Made by a program: the position numbers and the translations under genes
In this document: piece by piece, positions 53,189 to 61,856 of the stretch
Layout: each line of letters starts with the position of its first letter
Numbering within the stretch: position 1 is the stretch's first letter
Assembly: GCA_001874265.1 (NCBI GenBank)
Contig: MPDD01000003.1
Location: 1-64,000 of the forward strand
DNA length: 64,000 nt
Direction: 5' to 3'
Source: Bacteroidetes bacterium MedPE-SWsnd-G1
GTDB taxonomy: Bacteria; Bacteroidota; Bacteroidia; Flavobacteriales; Flavobacteriaceae
Notes under the pieces: model-generated
Told to the model about the DNA's origin: nothing
Seen by the model: the letters and a program-made list of their open reading frames with translations, nothing else
Databases searched by the model: none

Positions 53189-56100
53189 ATGAGCACAAAA
53201 TTCAGAGAATATAAAGGATTGAACTTGACAAATGTTGCAAAAGAAACCCTTAATTTTTGGGAGGAAAACGACATTTTTGAAAAGAGTATAACTTCAAGAG
53301 AAGGAAAAGAGCCATATGTGTTTTTTGAAGGGCCTCCATCTGCAAATGGACTTCCTGGAATTCACCACGTTATGGGACGTGCCATTAAAGATATTTTTTG
53401 CAGATATAAAACATTACAAGGGTATCAAGTTAAGCGTAAAGCAGGATGGGATACACATGGTTTACCGATTGAATTAGGTGTTGAAAAGGAATTAGGAATA
53501 ACCAAAGAGGATATTGGAACTAAGATATCTGTAGAAGAATATAATGATGCCTGTAGAAAGGCTGTGATGAAATATACGGATGTTTGGGAAAATTTAACCA
53601 AACAAATGGGGCATTGGGTAGATATGAATGACCCTTATGTTACTTATAAGCCAAAGTATATGGAATCGGTTTGGTGGTTGTTAAAGCAATTATACAGCAA
53701 AGATTTAATGTATAAGGGTTATACAATTCAGCCATATTCTCCAAAGGCAGGAACCGGATTAAGTTCGCATGAAATTAATCAGCCAGGTGCATACCAAGAC
53801 GTTACAGATACAACTATAGTTGCACAGTTCAAAGCAATAAAGGATTCGTTACCTGCGTTCTTGCAAAAATTTGAAGACGAGATTCATTTCTTAGCTTGGA
53901 CGACAACCCCTTGGACATTGCCTTCAAATACTGCCTTAACAGTTGGTAAAAAGATTGATTATGTTTTAGTTCAATCATTTAATCAATATACACATAGACC
54001 AATTCAAGTTATTTTGGCAAAGGCCTTGGTTGGAAAACAATTCTCAAAAAAGTTCTTCCAAGTTGAGAGCCCAGAGGATTTGAATGAATACAAGGAAAAC
54101 GACAAGAAAATTCCATTTTTCATCGCTGCTGAATTTAAAGGAGCAGACGTATTGGAATCAAAATATGAGCAATTATTGCCATATACATTGCCATATCAAA
54201 ATCCTGAAAATGCATTTAGAGTAATTGCAGGTGATTTTGTAACAACTGAAGACGGAACAGGTATTGTACACACGGCACCTACTTTTGGAGCGGATGACGC
54301 TTTAGTTGCGAAACAGGCAGAACCAGAAGTGCCACCTATGTTGGTGTTAGATGAAAATGAGAATCCAGTTCCTTTGGTTGATTTACAAGGTAGGTTCACC
54401 CATCATATGGATGAATTTGGAGGAAAGTATGTTAAAAATGAATATTATACAGATGGTGAAGCGCCGGATAGATCTATAGATGTAGAATTAGCCATCAAAT
54501 TAAAAGAAGAGAATAAGGCTTTTCACGTAGAAAAATACAAGCACAGTTATCCGCATTGTTGGAGAACCGATAAACCGATTTTATATTATCCACTAGATTC
54601 TTGGTTTATTAAGGTTACTGAGAAGCGTGATAGAATGTTCGAGTTGAATGAAGAAATTAACTGGAAACCAAAATCGACTGGAGAAGGGCGTTTTGGAAAT
54701 TGGTTAAAGAATGCTAATGATTGGAATTTATCTCGTTCTAGATACTGGGGTATTCCTTTACCAATTTGGAGAACTGAAGACGGGACTGAAGAAATCATTA
54801 TTGGTTCTGTTGAAGAGTTAAAGACAGAAATGCAGAAAGCAATGGAAGCTGGTGTTCTTGAAAACGATATCTATGCAGATTTTGTTGTTGGCGATATGAG
54901 TGAAGAGAACTATGCGAAGTTAGATTTACACAAAAACATTGTAGATCAAATTACCTTAGTTTCTGCATCAGGAAAACCAATGAAACGCGAATCGGATTTA
55001 ATAGATGTTTGGTTCGATTCAGGCTCTATGCCTTATGCACAATGGCATTATCCTTTTGAAAATAAAGAGTTGATTGACGATAATAAATTCTTCCCAGCAA
55101 ACTTCATTGCAGAAGGAGTGGATCAAACTAGAGGTTGGTTCTATACCTTACATGCTATTGGTAGTATGGTATTCGATTCTAAAGCTTACAAGAATGTAGT
55201 GTCTAACGGATTGGTTTTAGATAAGGAAGGAAAGAAAATGTCAAAGCGTTTAGGAAATGCCGTAGATCCGTTTATAACAATGGAAAAATACGGACCTGAT
55301 GCTACACGTTGGTACATGATTTCTAATGCGAACCCTTGGGATAACTTAAAGTTTGATGTGGATGGGATTGATGAAGTACGCCGTAAGTTTTTCGGGACAC
55401 TTTACAACACCTATTCATTCTTTAGTTTATATGCCAACTTAGATAGTTTTAATTATTCTGAAGAAGAATTAGCAATTAAGGATAGGCCAGAAATAGACCG
55501 TTGGATTTTATCTGAATTGAACACATTGATAAGAAAAGTTCAGGATGCATTTGATGATTTTGAACCGACAAAAGCAACACGATTAATTCAATATTTTGTT
55601 ACTGAGAATTTAAGTAATTGGTTTGTGCGTTTAAGCAGAAGACGTTTCTGGAAAGGAGATTATCAACAAGATAAGATTTCTGCATATCAGACCTTGTATA
55701 CTTGTATGTTAACCGTTGCAAAATTAGGTTCGCCAGTAGCTCCATTCTTTATGGATGCTCTTTATAAAGATTTAGTTGCTGTTACGGGTAAAGGAGAAGA
55801 GTCTATTCACTTAGATGTATTCCCAACATTTAAAGAGGCATTGGTTGATAAAGATTTGGAGCGAAAAATGCAAAAGGCTCAGAAAATATCTTCTATGGTA
55901 TTGTCGTTAAGAAAGAAGGAGATGATTAAAGTGCGTCAGCCATTGCAACGTGTTATGATTCCTGTTTTAGACAATCAAGATAGAGAGGATATTTTAGCGG
56001 TTCAGGATTTAATAATATCTGAAGTAAATGTAAAAGAAATAGAGTTGTTAGATGACGCTTCAAACATTCTAGTTAAAAACATTAAGCCGAACTTTAAAGT

Positions 56101-56593
56101 ATTAGGACCTAAGTATGGAAAGGATATGAGATTGGTTGGATCTGAGATTCAAAAGTTCAATCAAGAAGATATTAACAAAATAGAAAAAGAGGGTGAAATC
56201 GCTATAAAAATTAATGATAATTTTGTAAACTTGTCCGTGGATGAAGTTGAAATTTCATCACAAGACATTGAGGGTTGGTTAGTGGCCAACCAGGCAGGTT
56301 TAACCGTTGCGCTGGATGTTACAATTTCAGAAGAATTGCGTAAAGAAGGGAATGCTAGAGAGTTAATTAATAGAGTTCAAAATTTACGTAAAGATTCAGG
56401 TTTAGAAGTAACCGATAAAATAAAATTAAGTATTCAGCGTAATACTATTTTAGAGGAAGCGGTTAAGGCTAATGAATCTTATATTAAAAATGAAACATTA
56501 ACAGACCTATTGCAATTTGTAGATGTTATTGAAGAAGGTGTTGAAGTTGCTTTTGACAATGTTGAAACCAAAATATTAATTGAAAAAATTTAG
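53189..56593 (+). CDS. ileS: Isoleucyl-tRNA synthetase, long type
   Basis: Charges tRNA-Ile. The 1134-residue class I enzyme has the HIGH-type motif GIHHVMGR (His59-His60 region) and KMSKR at 683-687, with editing-domain WTTTPWTLPSNTAL and DVWFDSGSMPYAQWHYP landmarks. The length, the GLPGIHH form of HIGH and KMSKR place it with the eukaryote-like (type 2) IleRS, a group often less sensitive to mupirocin. The start is ATG 53189; the open frame to TTG 53171 is rejected. It leads an operon with the DksA-like gene and lspA. Confidence 0.96.
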   Translation: MSTKFREYKGLNLTNVAKETLNFWEENDIFEKSITSREGKEPYVFFEGPPSANGLPGIHHVMGRAIKDIFCRYKTLQGYQVKRKAGWDTHGLPIELGVEKELGITKEDIGTKISVEEYNDACRKAVMKYTDVWENLTKQMGHWVDMNDPYVTYKPKYMESVWWLLKQLYSKDLMYKGYTIQPYSPKAGTGLSSHEINQPGAYQDVTDTTIVAQFKAIKDSLPAFLQKFEDEIHFLAWTTTPWTLPSNTALTVGKKIDYVLVQSFNQYTHRPIQVILAKALVGKQFSKKFFQVESPEDLNEYKENDKKIPFFIAAEFKGADVLESKYEQLLPYTLPYQNPENAFRVIAGDFVTTEDGTGIVHTAPTFGADDALVAKQAEPEVPPMLVLDENENPVPLVDLQGRFTHHMDEFGGKYVKNEYYTDGEAPDRSIDVELAIKLKEENKAFHVEKYKHSYPHCWRTDKPILYYPLDSWFIKVTEKRDRMFELNEEINWKPKSTGEGRFGNWLKNANDWNLSRSRYWGIPLPIWRTEDGTEEIIIGSVEELKTEMQKAMEAGVLENDIYADFVVGDMSEENYAKLDLHKNIVDQITLVSASGKPMKRESDLIDVWFDSGSMPYAQWHYPFENKELIDDNKFFPANFIAEGVDQTRGWFYTLHAIGSMVFDSKAYKNVVSNGLVLDKEGKKMSKRLGNAVDPFITMEKYGPDATRWYMISNANPWDNLKFDVDGIDEVRRKFFGTLYNTYSFFSLYANLDSFNYSEEELAIKDRPEIDRWILSELNTLIRKVQDAFDDFEPTKATRLIQYFVTENLSNWFVRLSRRRFWKGDYQQDKISAYQTLYTCMLTVAKLGSPVAPFFMDALYKDLVAVTGKGEESIHLDVFPTFKEALVDKDLERKMQKAQKISSMVLSLRKKEMIKVRQPLQRVMIPVLDNQDREDILAVQDLIISEVNVKEIELLDDASNILVKNIKPNFKVLGPKYGKDMRLVGSEIQKFNQEDINKIEKEGEIAIKINDNFVNLSVDEVEISSQDIEGWLVANQAGLTVALDVTISEELRKEGNARELINRVQNLRKDSGLEVTDKIKLSIQRNTILEEAVKANESYIKNETLTDLLQFVDVIEEGVEVAFDNVETKILIEKI

Positions 56594-56598
56594 AAAAC

Positions 56599-56976
56599 AT
56601 GAGTGAAATCCCTACTAAATATTCGGACGCAGATTTAGAAGAATTTAAAGAAATAATTCAGGCTAAAATTGCACACGCACAAGAAGACTTGGACATTTTA
56701 AGAGGTACATTTAAAAACGATAGAAATAACGGTACAGAAGATACTTCACCAACATTTAAGGCTTTTGAAGAAGGCTCAGAAACAATGAGTAAAGAAGCGA
56801 ACGTACAGTTGGCAATTCGTCAGGAAAAATTTATTCGTGACTTAAATAATGCTTTATTACGTATTGAAAATAAAACATATGGTATTTGCCGTGTAACCGG
56901 TAAGTTAATTCAGAAAGAGCGTTTAAAATTAGTTCCTCATGCTACGTTAAGCATCGCAGCTAAAAAGATGCAATAA
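56599..56976 (+). CDS. DksA/TraR-family protein lacking most zinc cysteines
   Basis: A 125-residue protein with an N-terminal coiled-coil (about 10-90) and a C-terminal DksA-like finger region. The finger reads YGICRVTGKLIQKERL then PHATLSIAAKK. Only the first of the four usual zinc cysteines is present. DksA proteins bind the RNA polymerase secondary channel. Cysteine-poor versions can keep the fold without zinc, so function is plausible. It lies 5 bp after ileS. Confidence 0.88.
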   Translation: MSEIPTKYSDADLEEFKEIIQAKIAHAQEDLDILRGTFKNDRNNGTEDTSPTFKAFEEGSETMSKEANVQLAIRQEKFIRDLNNALLRIENKTYGICRVTGKLIQKERLKLVPHATLSIAAKKMQ

Positions 56977-56995
56977 TCATTTATACACCTTTGTA

Positions 56996-57667
56996 TTGAA
57001 AAAATATATCGCTGTTATTTTCATTATTTTATTGATTGATCAAATCTCTAAAATTTATGTAAAAACGCACTTTTTCTTAGGAGAAGATATTCCAATTTTA
57101 GGATTAGACTGGGCAAGAATTCAGTTTGTAGAAAATAATGGAATGGCTTGGGGTACCGAGTTCGGTGGAAAAACAGGGAAATTATTTTTAACCCTGTTTA
57201 GATTGGTGGCTATAGTCGGAATTGGTTATTGGTTGTGGAGTTCTGTAAAGAAGCATGCGCCAAAACTTCTTCTATTTGCCATTGCTTTAATTTTTGCAGG
57301 AGCAATGGGTAATATCATCGATTCTGTTTTTTATGGATTAATTTTCGATGCTTCAGATCCAAGATTAGGAAATTTGGCAGTGCTATTTGCCGAGAATAAC
57401 TATGAAGGTTTGTTCTACGGAAAAGTTGTGGATATGTTCTATTTCCCAATTATTAAAAATGGAGTTTTTCCAACGTGGTTTCCTTTTATAGGAGGGAATA
57501 CATTCACTTTTTTCAATGCTATTTTTAATGTCGCAGACTTTGCTATTTCTTGTGGTGTTGGAATTTTAATTGTATTTAATAAACGAGTTTTTCCAAAAGA
57601 AGAGGTGGAAAACACAAGTGAGGAAAGTGCAACGGATAAAAGTTTTTTACAGAAACTATTTGGTTAA
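56996..57667 (+). CDS. lspA: Lipoprotein signal peptidase
   Basis: Cleaves the signal peptide of prolipoproteins after lipidation, needed for the many lipoproteins in this window. The 223-residue membrane protein has four helices, the N-terminal LIDQISK motif, GAMGNIIDS, and the catalytic aspartates Asp146 (VVDMFYF) and Asp181 (NVADFAIS). The start is TTG: no ATG lies upstream in frame after the previous stop, and the next methionine is residue 50. An insertion of some 50 residues before the second aspartate is usual in this phylum. Confidence 0.94.
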   Translation: MKKYIAVIFIILLIDQISKIYVKTHFFLGEDIPILGLDWARIQFVENNGMAWGTEFGGKTGKLFLTLFRLVAIVGIGYWLWSSVKKHAPKLLLFAIALIFAGAMGNIIDSVFYGLIFDASDPRLGNLAVLFAENNYEGLFYGKVVDMFYFPIIKNGVFPTWFPFIGGNTFTFFNAIFNVADFAISCGVGILIVFNKRVFPKEEVENTSEESATDKSFLQKLFG

Positions 57668-57707
57668 AATTTCACATAGTTTTAATCTGCATAGATTTAT
57701 TATAAAG

Positions 57708-57755
57708 AACAGGATTCAATTTTAAGATTTTTCTTAACATTGAATCCTGTTTTGT
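57708..57755 (+). terminator. Terminator after lspA
   Basis: A 13-bp perfect outer stem (57708-57720 and 57739-57751 region, AACAGGATTCAAT) continues into a 6-bp inner stem with a T-rich loop, and a TTTGTTTG run follows. Confidence 0.9.
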
Positions 57756-57780
57756 TTGTGCTCATAGTTCGGATTTTTAG

Positions 57781-57788
57781 TAACTTCG
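57781..57788 (+). promoter_or_regulatory. -7 box of uvrC, near-leaderless
   Basis: TAACTTCG (one mismatch to TAnnTTTG, the same C variant as at ileS) ends 4 bp before the uvrC ATG. Transcription would start at or next to the start codon. Confidence 0.4.
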
Positions 57789-57792
57789 TTCT

Positions 57793-59580
57793 ATGCCAAC
57801 CAATTTAGAATTACAAATAAAAGTACTACCTCAAAAACCTGGAGTATATCAATACTACGATAAGGATGAGAAAATTTTATATGTTGGAAAGGCAAAAAAT
57901 TTAAAGAAACGCGTTTCTTCTTACTTTAATAAAAATCATGATAGTGGTAAAACACGAGTTCTAGTTAAAAAAATAAAAAGCATAAAGCACATTGTTGTAG
58001 ATACCGAAACGGATGCTTTACTCCTTGAGAATAATCTAATCAAAAAATACCAGCCTCGTTATAATGTGATGTTGAAGGATGATAAAACGTATCCTTGGAT
58101 TTGCATTAAAAAAGAAAGATTTCCACGCATATTTTTAACCAGAAATGTAATAAAGGACGGTTCTGAATACTTTGGCCCCTATACATCGGTAAGAACCGTA
58201 AGGGCCCTTATAGAATTGATAAAAGAATTGTATCAACTAAGAACATGTAATTATTTTCTAAGTGAGAAAAATATTGAGGAAGGCAAATATAAAAAATGCT
58301 TAGAGTATCATATTGGAAATTGTAAAGCGCCCTGTGAAGGATTACAAGAAGAGGAAGATTACAACAATAGTATTAGTGAAATACGACAAATAATTCGTGG
58401 AAACTTTAAAGAATCGATGCAATCTTTAAATGAATTGATGGCAAGATTTGCCGCAAATATGGAATTTGAACAAGCGCAAAAAATTAAGGAGAAAATAGCG
58501 TTGCTTTCTAATTATCAGGCAAAATCGACTGTTGTAAACCCATCTATTAACAATGTAGATGTGTTCTCTATTGTAACTGATGAAAGTTATGCCTATATCA
58601 ATTTTTTAAAAATTATGAATGGGGCTATCATCCAATCGCATACTTCAGAAATTAAAAAAAAGTTAGATGAAACGGATAAAGAGTTGTTGGAATTGTCAAT
58701 TATTGAAATTAGGCAACGCTTTAAATCTTTATCTAGAGAAATATATGTGCCATTTGAAGTTGAAGTAGGAGCTGATATTAAAGTAACGGTTCCTAAACTT
58801 GGTGATAAAAAGCGTATTGTAGATTTATCCTTAAGAAATGCAAAGTATTTTAGGCAAGAACAATTTAAACAGATTAAGATAGTTGATCCGGACAGGCATG
58901 TTAACCGCATAATGGCACAAATGAAAATTGATTTGCGATTGGCAGATGAGCCTAGACATATAGAATGTTTTGATAATTCAAATATTCAAGGAACGCATCC
59001 GGTTGCAGCTTGCGTAGTATTTAGAAATGGAAAACCAAGTAAGAAGGAATACAGGCATTTTAATATTAAAACCGTTGAGGGACCTGATGATTTTGCTTCA
59101 ATGGAAGAAGTTGTTTTTAGACGTTATAGAAGATTAGTTGAAGATGGACAAGATTTACCGCAATTAATCGTTATCGATGGAGGAAAAGGTCAGCTTTCTT
59201 CCGCTTTAAAAAGTTTAGATGTGCTGGGTTTAAGAAATAAAATTGCTATTATTGGTATTGCTAAGAGGCTAGAGGAGATTTATTATCCAAACGATCCAAT
59301 TCCATTATATTTGGATAAAAAGTCAGAATCGTTAAAAATTGTTCAACAATTACGAAATGAAGCGCACAGATTCGGGATTACACATCACCGAAACAAGCGT
59401 AGTAAAACCGCTATTCAAACAGAGTTAGAACAAATACCAGGAATTGGACAGCAAACAATAGTTACTTTGTTGCAACATTTTAGATCAACAAAAAGAGTAA
59501 CGAGCGCCACCTTGAAGGAATTGACAGATGTTATAGGTGAGTCTAGGGCTAAAAAATTGTTTAATTATTATCATAAATGA
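57793..59580 (+). CDS. uvrC: Excinuclease ABC subunit C
   Basis: Makes both incisions in nucleotide excision repair. The 595-residue protein has the GIY-YIG nuclease domain (GVYQYYD at 17 and YVGKAKNLKKR at 30-40), a UVR motif for UvrB contact (MEFEQAQKIKEKIALL), the C-terminal RNase H-like nuclease domain (CFDNSNIQG) and a helix-hairpin-helix end (QIPGIGQQT). The stop overlaps the patatin gene by 4 bp. Confidence 0.97.
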   Translation: MPTNLELQIKVLPQKPGVYQYYDKDEKILYVGKAKNLKKRVSSYFNKNHDSGKTRVLVKKIKSIKHIVVDTETDALLLENNLIKKYQPRYNVMLKDDKTYPWICIKKERFPRIFLTRNVIKDGSEYFGPYTSVRTVRALIELIKELYQLRTCNYFLSEKNIEEGKYKKCLEYHIGNCKAPCEGLQEEEDYNNSISEIRQIIRGNFKESMQSLNELMARFAANMEFEQAQKIKEKIALLSNYQAKSTVVNPSINNVDVFSIVTDESYAYINFLKIMNGAIIQSHTSEIKKKLDETDKELLELSIIEIRQRFKSLSREIYVPFEVEVGADIKVTVPKLGDKKRIVDLSLRNAKYFRQEQFKQIKIVDPDRHVNRIMAQMKIDLRLADEPRHIECFDNSNIQGTHPVAACVVFRNGKPSKKEYRHFNIKTVEGPDDFASMEEVVFRRYRRLVEDGQDLPQLIVIDGGKGQLSSALKSLDVLGLRNKIAIIGIAKRLEEIYYPNDPIPLYLDKKSESLKIVQQLRNEAHRFGITHHRNKRSKTAIQTELEQIPGIGQQTIVTLLQHFRSTKRVTSATLKELTDVIGESRAKKLFNYYHK

Positions 59581-61799
59581 AAAAGAAAACTGCTTTAATA
59601 GTACTCTTATTTCTATCAATTGGGTTGCATGCTCAATGGGAAAGATCGGATAAAGATGACTTAAAAGTAGGTTTGGTTTTGTCTGGTGGAGGCGCTAAAG
59701 GTTTTGCCCATGTAGGTGTTATTAAGGTGCTAGAAGAGGCCGGAATTCGAGTTGATTTTGTTGGTGGTACAAGTATGGGAGCAATTATTGGTTCGTTGTA
59801 CGCTTCAGGTTATTCATCAAAAGATATAGATTCCATTATAAGATCGGTAGATTTCGAGAAAATTATGCTCGATGAAATCCCAAGAAGAGCTAAACCGTTT
59901 TATGAAAAGCAAAGTGGAGAGAACCATGTATTAGTATTGCCAATAAAGAAGAAGAAGATTGAATTACCGAAGGCTATTTCTAAAGGACAAAATGTGTTAA
60001 ATCTTCTAACTGAATTGCTAGATCATGTTGATACAGTATCTGATTTTAACAAATTACCTATTCCTTTTGTTTGTATTGCAACCGATATAGAAACGGGTGA
60101 ACCGGTTGTGATTAGAGATGGATTTTTACCCACTGCCGTTCAGGCTAGTGGAGCATTCCCAACATTATTAGAGCCAGTAGAAAGAGATGGGAGGCTTTTA
60201 ATAGATGGGGGTGTTGTAAATAATTTTCCGGTTAATGAAGTAAAAAAGATGGGGGCAGATGTTATTATTGGCGTTAGTTTAAGTAATAATTTCGATAAGA
60301 AAGAGGACTTAAATTCCATTTTAAAAATAATAAATCAAATTGTAAACTTTCAAGTGTATTCAAATTATGAAGATCAAATAAAAAGTACAGATGTGCATTT
60401 AAATCCTGATATGCGAGGGTACGATGTAACTTCATTTGACAAATACGATACGATTTTTAATTTAGGTGAAGCTATTGCTAGAACAAGAATGCAGGATCTT
60501 TTGGAAATTGCAGAGGCTCAAAAAGAGAAAAGACCTCCATTTGAATTGACCAAAAGACAAAAAGAATTTAATATTTCGGCAATAGACATTGAGGGAAATT
60601 TAGATTACACGAATAAATATGTAATGGCTAAAATGAAGTTGGAAGTAGGTAAGACAATCTCGTATTCAGATATACTTGATGGAATAAATCAATTGTCGGC
60701 AACTGGAAATTTTACAAATATTCAATATAAACTTATCGAGGAAGAAAATGGAGTTCGAGTTGAATTGAAATTGAAACAGAATGAAATTCCCACGCACGCA
60801 AAGTTTGCTATTCATTATGACGACTTATACAAATCTGCTGTGCTTGCAAATATTACGACCAAACATGCCTTAACTAAAAATGATGTTATTTCGGCTGATT
60901 TGATTTTAGGAGATAATATCAGATATAATTTCGATTATTTTATAGATAATGGATCTAATTGGAGTTTTGGTTTGAAATCTAGATACAATACATTCAAAGC
61001 AGAAGTTCAAGTCGATTGGATACCTAGTATAGTTAATAAAATAGACCTAAAGTATCGCGATTTTACGAACCAAATTTATTTTCAATCTGTTATAAATAGG
61101 TCTTTTGCCGTCGGAATAGGTGCAGAACACAAGAATATAAGAGCGTATACTGAAACATTTGTGCCTTCAACCACATCAAATGAAGATGAAGACCGCAATT
61201 ATTTTGACAAATCTAATTACTACAACTTTATTTCTTATCTAAAGTTAGACACGTACGATAAAAAACATTTTCAAAAAAGCGGTTTAAATCTAGATATAGA
61301 TTTTAGGTGGTATTTATTTTCTAACGATTATAATGATAATTTTGAGTCGTTTTCTCAATTGAAAGGGAAATTTGGTTATGCACATACATTTTTTGATAAA
61401 CTAACACTACATTTTATTACAGAAGCAGGAGTTACCATTGGTAATAATGAAAATGAAATTTTGGACTATCATTTAGGAGGATTAGGAGAGAATTATATCA
61501 ATACATTCTTTCCGTTTTATGGTTATGAATTTGCCACCCTATCGGATAGCGGATTTTTATTATCAACTATTGAAACAAGATACGAATTGTTTAAAAACAA
61601 TTATTTATTAGGAGCGGCAAGTGTTGCCAGAGTAGAAGATGACTTGCTTAATGAAGGACGAATATTTGAAAACACAAAAGTTGGATTTAATCTAGGTTAT
61701 GGAGTAGATTCCATAATTGGTCCGGTAGAATTAAATCTTACCTACTCGCCAGATACCGATGAAAGCTTTTGGTACTTTAATTTAGGATACTGGTTTTAA
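59577..61799 (+). CDS. Patatin-like phospholipase fused to outer-membrane barrel
   Basis: A 740-residue exported protein: signal peptide to about LHAQ, a patatin domain (30-330) with oxyanion loop GGGAKG (37-42), nucleophile Ser66 in GTSMG and Asp210 in DGG, then a POTRA-like segment (about 345-415) and a BamA/surface-antigen barrel to the terminal YWF. The layout equals PlpD-type (type Vd) autotransporter phospholipases. It is coupled to uvrC by ATGA, which probably reflects gene packing only. The catalytic dyad is complete. Confidence 0.92.
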   Translation: MKKKTALIVLLFLSIGLHAQWERSDKDDLKVGLVLSGGGAKGFAHVGVIKVLEEAGIRVDFVGGTSMGAIIGSLYASGYSSKDIDSIIRSVDFEKIMLDEIPRRAKPFYEKQSGENHVLVLPIKKKKIELPKAISKGQNVLNLLTELLDHVDTVSDFNKLPIPFVCIATDIETGEPVVIRDGFLPTAVQASGAFPTLLEPVERDGRLLIDGGVVNNFPVNEVKKMGADVIIGVSLSNNFDKKEDLNSILKIINQIVNFQVYSNYEDQIKSTDVHLNPDMRGYDVTSFDKYDTIFNLGEAIARTRMQDLLEIAEAQKEKRPPFELTKRQKEFNISAIDIEGNLDYTNKYVMAKMKLEVGKTISYSDILDGINQLSATGNFTNIQYKLIEEENGVRVELKLKQNEIPTHAKFAIHYDDLYKSAVLANITTKHALTKNDVISADLILGDNIRYNFDYFIDNGSNWSFGLKSRYNTFKAEVQVDWIPSIVNKIDLKYRDFTNQIYFQSVINRSFAVGIGAEHKNIRAYTETFVPSTTSNEDEDRNYFDKSNYYNFISYLKLDTYDKKHFQKSGLNLDIDFRWYLFSNDYNDNFESFSQLKGKFGYAHTFFDKLTLHFITEAGVTIGNNENEILDYHLGGLGENYINTFFPFYGYEFATLSDSGFLLSTIETRYELFKNNYLLGAASVARVEDDLLNEGRIFENTKVGFNLGYGVDSIIGPVELNLTYSPDTDESFWYFNLGYWF

Positions 61800-61806
61800 G
61801 ACATAA

Positions 61807-61836
61807 AAAAACCCATTGCTTTTGCAATGGGTTTTT
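61807..61836. terminator. Bidirectional terminator, patatin gene / rng
   Basis: Perfect 13-bp arms (61807-61819 and 61824-61836, with CCCATTGC) have a TTTT loop and A/T runs outside. It lies between convergent genes. Confidence 0.92.
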
Positions 61837-61856
61837 ACTTTGATATTGTGAGCCTT

